A DNA stretch of 16,650 nt from NCBI RefSeq assembly GCF_000611645.1, contig NW_014012884.1, forward strand, positions 1 through 16,650, given 5' to 3'. The position numbers and the translations under genes are program-made. This DNA comes from Monoraphidium neglectum. Taxonomy: Eukaryota; Chlorophyta; Chlorophyceae; Sphaeropleales; Selenastraceae. The notes under the pieces were generated by a model. The model did no database searches, was not told the origin of the DNA, and saw only the letters and a program-made list of their open reading frames with translations. Below are positions 9,633 to 16,650 of the stretch, one piece after another; within the stretch, counting starts at the first letter, position 1; the number at the start of each line of letters is the position of its first letter.

Positions 9633-12600
9633 ATGGCCGGCCTCTTCGGAGCAATGCCGTCCATCTATGGGGACGCACACATCAGTTGCGTGGTCTTCCT
9701 TGACTCGGGAGACGCTGAAGCCCCCCCATCCGGCCGCGCGCTGAGGCACCCGCGTGGCGCCCCGATCGCTGACCTGGTGGCGAGTGCCGCTGCGAAGCTC
9801 CAGGTTGACAATCCGCGGTGAGCATAGCACTGGCAGCAGTCCCCGTGGTGCCTGCCAACCTAGTCGCTTGCGCGGATGTGTCGGTGCACATCAGCACTGG
9901 TGTTCCCCTCTTCTCGGGAGGTGTCACCCAGCGTAAATGGCCACGCAAAGAAGCAGCCCGTGAAGTGCGTTGCGGCGTCCATGAAGTCGCATGCACCTCC
10001 ACTCCAATGCGTCCCCCAAAATACCAGTTGCGTCCATTCCAACCCACTGCAACCGCCGTCAAACAGCATATTCCTGCAATCCTCGAAAGAGGAGCTGCGC
10101 CCTGAGGACCCCGCGGCCGCGCAGACCCTCGAGGCAGCGTCCAGCGGCGCGCAGAAGCTGGTGCTGCTGGTGGCCACCACCGGCGCGCCGCTCAGCGACG
10201 CGGTCTCCAAGCTGCCGCCGCTGCAGCAGCCGCCCTATGCACCCTGGCAGCTGCCCGTCATCGGCCATGCCCTCCTGACGCGTGGCAAGAATGAGCACTT
10301 CGTTCACAACGTGCGCTTTCGGCCTGGAAACCCGCGCGAATGCCTCCCGAGTGACATGCCTACAAATCAGACGCACGCTGAGACGTCGCACTTGCTGCCA
10401 GTTTGTGCTGCCGGTCCCCTACCCTTTAGCCGTGATCCCATCCCAACCCCGCCCCGCCCCCGCCCGCAGCTGGCCCACAACATCTGGGGCGATGGCGGCC
10501 TCGCGCGCAACGGCGGCACGGTGCGCGTCAGCCTGCCCACTGACCTCGACTTTGAGACGGGCGCGCCGGAGGGCCCGGAGGGCTGGGACGACAAGGCGGC
10601 GCTGGTCGAGACCATTATGACCTGCGATCCTGACGTGAGCTTTTGATTGGGGGTGGGCGGGGTGAGGGGGGGGGAGGAAAGGGGACAAAAGGGGGGAACA
10701 GGGGAGGAACAGGGGGAAAGGGGCGCTAGGTTGGCGCGGGTCTTGGGCAGGGAAGGGCCAGCTGTGGACCCCGTCAACGCGCTTGGCGGCGCCCCCTGTC
10801 TAGAGCTGTCGTCCTTCATCTGCGCCTGAGACAGTCCTTTTGCGTTCCCTTGACATCATGCTGCGGCGACTGGGAGTGGCCCGCCCAACAATAAGCATAT
10901 ACAAGATCCCCACAATCCCCTACTCAAGCCCCCCACCCACCGGCCTGGCTGCAGGTGATTGCAGAGCTAATCGCACGCGAGGCGGAGTTCCCAAAGTGCT
11001 GGAACCGTGGGCCCCAGAACGTCGTCGCGCGCATGGCGGGCAACGGGCTGTTCACATCCGGCACGCGCGACCCCGACTGGCAGACGGCGCACGGCATCCT
11101 GCCGCGCGCGTTCAATGCCCTGAAAATCAGGGTGCGTGCGCGCCCCCACGCCACGCTATGCGCGTGCGTGCCCAACAGCCTTGACACCAGCATAGCGGGA
11201 AGCAAGCATTCGTCAACATTTCGCTCTCATAAACGCGGCCTATGCACACCCCACGGCTTTGACCAAAACCAACTCCTCTCAGCTCTTGACCCTGGCCGCA
11301 CTCACATCTAACGGCTGACCCCACCACCACCACCACCATCACCAACCACCGCAGAGCTACTACCCCGCCATCCTGGACAAGTGCCGCGTGTACATGCACG
11401 CCTGGGACAAGAGGGCGGCCGGCGGGGAGGCGCTCATCGGCGGGATTCACGAGTGGATGTCGGCCTTCACAGCCGACGCCATCGTCAAGGTGTGGGACAG
11501 GTGCTGCTGCTGCGGGCAGCTGCCCACCAACTGCCAGCCGTCGCTGCCCTGTGCCCGCCTGCAACACCGACCTGTGGCTTCAATCTTGCACGGCGTCAAG
11601 CCCCTGTTCACAATGCCTCAAGCATCCCTCAGGCCTCCTTGACCCCGCCTGAACTAAACTCGCTGTGCCTGCATTGCATTGTCCTTCCCCACCCAACAGT
11701 GCATCATCGGCCTCGACATGCACAACATTGAGCGGCTGCAGACCGGCGAGGAGGCGCACCTCTTCATGCGCACATACCGCCGCGCCAACCGGGTCAACAT
11801 GAGGCCAGACCTGAAGGCGGAGCTGGTGAGCAGGCAGCTGCATGGCAGCTGCTGATGATCAGGCAGCCGCTTGGCAGCTACTTTCTATTGCTTTAAAGCA
11901 CGCCTGTATGTGACAGGCAGCTGCAACCTGAATGCCACAACAGGAGTTCAGCTTGTGCAAACGGAGCAATCAAGGAAGTTTTTCCGACTGCCACAATTTT
12001 AAGCGTGCCTGCCATCAAAACGCCAGGGCGCGGCCAAGTACTACAACCCCCTGGTTGACAAGAAGGCGGAGCACATGAGGCTGGTGGCAGAGGCGCGGCG
12101 CAACACGGAGGAGGTCATCTTTGACCTCGTGGAGCGCACCAGGAGGTGGGTGTGGGGGGTTGGGGTCCATCAGGGGCGCTTGGGCGCCTGCCCTGTTCAC
12201 ATAACTATGCACGGCCGAACTTCGCATCCGTTTGACTGTTCTCGCCCTCCCACTTGCATCATTGGCATATCTCAAACCCAGGGGCGAGATGGGTGAGGGC
12301 GGCATGATCCACATGATGCTGCACGACAAGAGCGCCACCAACGGCGAGTACATCCGCTACAGGAACTTCTACCCGCAGCTCATCAACGTCATGGTGGCTG
12401 GCCACGAGGTGAGAGGGATGACAGAAACAGGGTTTCGGGTTCTGAGATGCGTGCGGGGGTGGGCGTGGGGTGGGAGCTCACCCAACAGATACAGGGGACC
12501 ACCCCGAGGCGCAGGGGCCCCCGGCAACGGGCGCGAGCAAGGCGGCGGCGGCTCCCGGGCGGCGGGGCCTCCGGGTGCCAGTGCGGGCTGTGCTGCGCTT

Positions 12601-15600
12601 CACCAGACCGCCTCCCTGCCGCGTGCAATCTCAAACATTGGGTTTGCGCACCCGCGCCTCCTCCACCGCCCTCACCAGACCACGTCGGCCACGCTGAGCT
12701 GGACGCTCTACTTCTTGGCCAAGAACCCCACCTGCATGGAGAAGGCTCTGGCGGAGATCAGGGTGAGCCCACCTGCTGGTTATTCTCGCCTCCTCAATCA
12801 TCAGGTTGCCTGCTCTCCAGCTGGGTCTGCAAAACAATTGGTGCACGGCCTTGCCTCGGGTTGAGACGCGGCTCCGTTGCTGAGTCTTCATCAACGATAT
12901 GACCGGAACCTCAAACCCCACAAGGCTGCACCAAAGCTCGACCCCCGCACGCGCCCCGCCACCTTGGCTTGCGGCAGGACGTCCTGGGGGACGCCGCTGA
13001 GCCGACCGTGGATCACATCGCCAAGCTGCACTACGTCGAGGCCTGCTTCAGGGAGGCGCTGCGCATCCAGCCCGTCGCCGTCGCCACCGCCAGGGACGCG
13101 GCCGCGGACACCGTCCTGCAGGTGCGCCGACGGCGCCGCCACCGCGGGTGCACCCCGTCTGCCGCAAGGCGCGGGGCCCTGTCTGACCTGCTTCAAGTCG
13201 CGGCGGGGCGCAGCATCCAGCGCGCGTGCCCGTCCGCTCGCGCCGCCTCCCTCAGCTCCGCCCATCACCACCATCGCTCCTGCTCACTGCCTCGCTCCAC
13301 TTCTGATGCACGCGGGGCGCGGCGCCGCGCAGGGGAAGTGGCTGGTGCGCCGCGGGCAGCGTGTGGCGGTCAACCTGGTGGCGCTGCACCGCCGCGAGGA
13401 CCAGTGGGGCGGGCCCTTTGGGGACCCCCTGGAGTACAACCCTGACCGCTTCATGCCCGGCGCCTATGAAAAGGCCGGCCTGCCGCCGCGCCACCCCCAG
13501 GCCTATGCGCCATGTGAGCTCACGCTCTGGCACAATGCTCAGGGACCGGCTGGGGCTGGGGTCCGCTGGTGGCCTGCATGTGGGCGAAAGCTTAATGTTC
13601 ATGGAGCTTTGAAACGCAAGGGCAGTACATGGCATTTAAATCCTCCCCTCACCATTCGACGCCGGCCACCCTTCCCCGCAACCCGCAATTCCAGGGGGCT
13701 TTGGCGTGCGCGCCTGCATTGGGCAGCTCTTTGCTCTGTGGGAGGCCAAGACCTTCCTCGCCATGCTGCTCCCGCGCTTCCACTTCCGCACGCCCGTCGG
13801 CTACGTGGCGGTGGCCAGCCAGCGGGAGCTCTCGATCTCGCCGCTGCCTTACCAGCTGTCCCTGCACGTGCGCCGGCGCGAGGGCGCGCCCGCCACCAGC
13901 CTCCCCTCGGACGAGGCGCAGCCGCCAGCGGCGGCGCGCACAGCCCAGGGCGGGCAGAAGCAGGCCAACGGCGCAACCACGGCACCGGCCGCGGCGCCAG
14001 CCGCGGCGGGCCACAGCACACCGCTGCAGGTGCTTTTCGGCTCCAACAGCGGCATGTGCGAGGACTTTGCACAGCAGCTGGCGGCCAAGGTTCGCGGCGC
14101 GGGGTTCACCGTGACGGTGGGCTCCCTCGACCTTGCCATTGCGGGCGGCGGCGGCAGCGGCGGCCTGCCCACCACCGGCGCCGTGGCGGTGCTGACCAGC
14201 ACATACAATGGCATGCCGCCTGACAACGCGGTTGCCTTCAGCAAGTGGCTGGGCGCCGCGGCGCCGGGCAGCCAGGCGGGCGTGCGTTACGCGGTGTTTG
14301 GCGTGGGAAACAGCCAGTGGGCCGCCACGTTCCAGGCCTTCCCCAAGAGAGTGGACGGCCTGCTGACCGCAGCCGGTGCGGCGGCGCTGCTGCCGTTGTC
14401 CTCTGTGGACGTCGACCAGGCCGGCGTGACGGATGCCTTTGACGAGTGGAGCGACTCGCTGGTCGCCGCGGCGCTCAGCGCGTTCGGTGTTGCAAGCCCA
14501 ACAGGCGCGGCGGCGGCCGCGGCGGCGGCGCCGCGGCCGCGTGTCGACATCCGGCCGTTCGATGAGTCCAACGGCGGTGAGATTGCTTTTGAGCTGACCG
14601 GGCCTGGTGACCTGGACGTCCTGACGAAGATGAGGGGGCATATCCCCACCAACGGCAACACCAACAGCTTCCTTCACCCCCTGAAGGTGCGGATCGATTT
14701 TGACTCGCAATCAACAATTGTGTTGCTTGCCGGTACCCTTGGGGCACATAGAGCCCTTGATTCAATGTGCGGTGCAGTATACGCCGGAGATGTGCAGCAC
14801 ACCCGTCTAGCTGCCTTTCGTGCATGCTGCTCATGGCCTCATAACCATACACCTGAGCTTGTCTCCTATCATCCTTATCCCCTCAACCCGCGCCCCCGCA
14901 GGTGCTGGAGTCGCGCCAGCTGCTGCCCGCCGACAGTGGCCGCGCCACGGCCCACGTGGAGCTTGAGCTGCCAGAGGGCATGACCTACTCCGCGGGAGAC
15001 CACCTGGAGGTGTGTTTTGGTTTAGATCTCCCCTGATCAGGGCGTGGACTGGCCAATCGGTAATCTTTGGGTGCCAAAAACCACACCATGGCGGCGCTCG
15101 TGCCGGCACGGCCCTGGTTGCCAGCATTGCCTTTGATACGGGCGCATGCATCGGCCGCCACCAAATTTTGCCTGAGGCCACAGCGATAGCACCGCCCTGC
15201 CTCCGATGTGCCACCCGAGCCACACGACCCCGTCCCTCGTAACGCCGCTGCGCTGCCAGGTCGTCCCGGTCAACTGCCCCTCCCTGGTGGAAGCTGCGCT
15301 GCAGCTGCTGGGCCTGCGCGGGGACGAGCCCTTCCTGTGGACGGCCGGCAGCAAGGACGGCGCCGCGCGTGGCATCGGCTCCGGCCTTAAGCCGCCGCCC
15401 GCGCTGGGGGACCTCATGCCCGGCCTGAAGATCAAGGTGCATGCGCGGGGGGCGCTCCAGTGGTTTGTGGACCTGAGCACCGTGCCGAGCCGCAAGCTGG
15501 TGGCGCAGCTGGCGGAGGCGTGCCCCTGCCCGCCAGAGGCGGCTGCGCTGCGGCGCCTGGCGTCTGAGGAGGGGTACAGCGCGGGAGTGTCAGGCCCGAA

Positions 15601-16321
15601 GCTGACGCTTGTGGAGCTGCTGTCCCGATTCAGGAGCGTGCCCACCAGCCTGCCGGAGCTGGTGAACGCACTGCCGCGCCTGGCGCCGCGCTACTACTCC
15701 ATATCCTCCAGCCCCAGGGCGGACCCGCGGCGCTGCTCCATCACAGTGGGCCTGGTGGCCTTCACGACCCCCACGGGGCGGCCCCACAGGGGCGCCAGCA
15801 GTGGGCTCATCCACTCGCAGCCCGTGGGGCGGCACCTACTGGGCACGGTGCGCTGCCTGCAGAGCACCTTCAAGCTGCCAAAGGACCCCACCACGCCCAT
15901 CATCATGATTGGCCCTGGCACGGGTGAGGAGGGGGCTGCAGTGGGCAGTACATTCGTGTGGTGTGTGGCACTCAGGGCATATGCTGCTGGGCCCCGCCTG
16001 TCATGTGGACTTGACACGCCAGCAACAATGGGTGCGCGCCTGTCAGCCAACACCACCATTTTGCGCGCCGACATGCGCCCCGTCCGCCATACCCCCTCCT
16101 CCCTGCAAGGCCTGGCGCCGATGTGCGGCTTCATGCAGGAGCGTGCTGCCCTGCTGCAGGGCGGCGCCCAGCTGGGCCCCGCGCTGCTGTTCTTCGGCTG
16201 CCGCTCCGCCGGCGAGGACTACATCTACCGCGACACGCTGGAGGGCCACCTGGCGGCGGGCGTGATCAGCGGCCTGCACGTGGCGTTCAGCAGGGACGGC
16301 CCCAGCAAGGTGTACGTGCAG
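9633..16321 (+). CDS. Self-sufficient cytochrome P450/NADPH-P450 reductase fusion, CYP102/CYP505-like (paralog B, 3' end off window)
   Basis: Fifteen exons: 9633-9817, 10067-10310, 10470-10634, 10955-11131, 11355-11489, 11700-11825, 12027-12145, 12282-12408, 12679-12762, 12978-13121, 13333-13513, 13695-14686, 14902-15009, 15260-15923 and 16110-16321. They join to 3663 nt (1221 residues), in phase throughout. Order: beta-grasp-like domain (about 16-99), P450 domain (111-624), Ala/Pro linker (627-669), FMN domain (671-826), FAD/NADPH domain (846 on). The last coding exon seen ends at VYVQ, so the final segment with the C-terminal NADPH motif is beyond the right edge. The enzyme class transfers electrons from NADPH through FAD and FMN to heme and hydroxylates fatty-acid-like substrates in characterised bacterial and fungal members. 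The substrate here is unknown. Unlike paralog A, no membrane anchor is seen. The frame is open upstream of the first ATG, so an upstream exon cannot be excluded. Confidence 0.93.
9678..10178 (+). other. Probable beta-grasp (ubiquitin-like) domain in P450 paralog B
   Basis: Residues 16-99, interrupted by intron 1 (9818-10066). The elements match those of paralog A: ISCVVFLDS, RALRHPR, IADLVASAAAKL, RIFLQSSKEEL and QKLVLLVAT. The splice site inside the domain (ccg cg|gtgagc, then cag|c) has the same phase in both genes. The fold is assigned by pattern only. Confidence 0.5.
10212..13879 (+). other. Cytochrome P450 heme domain of paralog B
   Basis: CYP102-type landmarks appear in order. EAEFPKCWNRG and GLFTSGTRDPDWQTAHGILPRAF lie in the N-terminal half. 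The I-helix oxygen-activation motif AGHETT (423-428) is identical to that of P450 BM3. The K-helix ExxR is E480-R483, the PDRF motif is 539-542, and the heme loop WGFGVRACIG has the thiolate ligand C570 (codon 13715-13717). The loop spans the exon 11/12 junction. Its first residue, W563, is formed by splicing t (13513) to gg (13695-13696), where most P450s have Phe. Confidence 0.92.
10649..10723 (+). repeat. G-rich tract with many G-runs in intron 3 of P450 paralog B
   Basis: At least seven runs of three or more G are separated by short A/C/T spacers on the coding strand. The tract is close to the donor of a 320-nt intron (10635-10954). It has clear G-quadruplex potential in both DNA and pre-mRNA. 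The remainder of the intron shows nothing else. Confidence 0.8.
14018..14485 (+). other. FMN-binding flavodoxin-like domain of paralog B
   Basis: Residues 671-826. The phosphate loop reads GSNSGMCEDFA (678-688). The second loop is STYNGMPPDNA (731-741), and the third is VFGVGNSQWAATFQ (763-776). All three match the BM3/CYP505 pattern, including the aromatic residues that stack on the isoalloxazine ring. Met683 replaces the Thr usual in the phosphate loop. Confidence 0.9.
14543..16321 (+). other. FAD/NADPH-binding (ferredoxin reductase-like) domain of paralog B, C-terminus missing
   Basis: It begins at VDIRPF (846). It shows ELPEGMTYSAGDHLE, the connecting segment, the FAD motif RYYSISSSP (1073-1081), a GASSG pyrophosphate segment, STFKLPKDP, the NADPH motif IIMIGPGTGLAP, FFGCRS with DYIYRD, and AFSRDGPSKVYVQ at the end. 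The last conserved block (YVCGDA-type, with the catalytic Cys and terminal aromatic) lies outside the window. Confidence 0.92.
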
Positions 16322-16650
16322 GTGGGCTGGTCAATGGGTGTGGGTGGGTGGCGGCACGAACAGGGTCAGGGTGCGGCAGTTTTCAGCTGGGGCACAACGG
16401 GGCTCGGGGGTGGCGGCTGCTTTCCCAGGCAGAGTGCTGAAGCCGTTGGTGCCATTGAAGCGAGCTGCTTGCCCCCGTGCTCAGCTGCAAAGTTGTCCGT
16501 GTTGTATTCAGTCTGCCTTCTCTGCTCCCAGCTGCAGTGCAGTGCAGCTGTCCTTCTGGTTGGGCCCCTTGCGCCCGTATTTGTCTCCCTCTCTCACCCG
16601 AATCTCATCCTCTTACTCACCCCCCCCAAACCAATCCCCCGCCCCACCCG
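16322..16650 (+). other. Last visible intron of P450 paralog B, ending in a pyrimidine tract
   Basis: The intron opens with cag|gtgggc and has no matching acceptor for the expected HHM-type continuation inside the window. It is at least 329 nt long. From about 16595 the sequence is strongly pyrimidine-rich, which suggests the acceptor lies just past the right edge. Confidence 0.7.

Noticed and set aside
11319..11346. CACCACCACCAC run resembling an engineered His tag
   Set aside because: It lies in intron 4 just before an acceptor and serves as a pyrimidine-rich tract. It is not in any coding frame of the gene and nothing else suggests a vector.

Overview
The window is nuclear DNA of a eukaryote, most likely a green alga (chlorophyte). 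The evidence is a high GC content, genes split by many short GT-AG introns (mostly about 115-320 nt, donors often GTGAGC or GTGCGC, acceptors often GCAG), coding regions rich in Ala, Gly and Pro codons, and simple-sequence tracts. No bacterial gene arrangement, CRISPR array, transposon or RNA gene was recognised. The species is not identifiable from sequence alone. All gene models were spliced by eye. Exon phases match at every junction and the joined lengths are multiples of three.

Layout, left to right. (1) 105-1358, minus strand: the first three exons of a self-sufficient-type cytochrome P450 (paralog A), continuing off the left edge. It starts with a membrane-anchor-like segment, followed by a probable beta-grasp domain. 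(2) 1359-2441: no recognisable gene. (3) 2442-6520, minus: a complete 11-exon CDC14 dual-specificity phosphatase of 738 residues with an intact catalytic site and a low-complexity tail of about 400 residues. (4) 6840-8729, minus: a 5-exon, 344-residue TPR protein with a complete Hsp70/Hsp90 dicarboxylate-clamp residue set. Its two ends resemble the DUF4604/KIAA1143 family. (5) 8730-9632: a divergent intergenic region with a cluster of inverted repeats. (6) 9633-16321 and beyond, plus: 15 exons (1221 residues) of a CYP102/CYP505-like fusion of P450 and P450 reductase (paralog B). Only the extreme C-terminus is missing.

The two P450 genes share the same N-terminal architecture and the same first splice phase. 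They point away from each other, with the phosphatase and TPR genes between them. P450 B carries the heme domain, FMN domain and FAD/NADPH domain in one chain, so electrons can pass from NADPH via FAD and FMN to the heme. Its substrate cannot be read from sequence. I see no pathway link between the P450s and the two housekeeping-type genes between them.

The most novel points are the beta-grasp-like domain fused in front of both P450s, Trp in place of the usual Phe at the start of the heme loop and Met in place of Thr in the FMN phosphate loop of P450 B, the TPR clamp inside a DUF4604-like frame, and the palindrome cluster in the divergent promoter.
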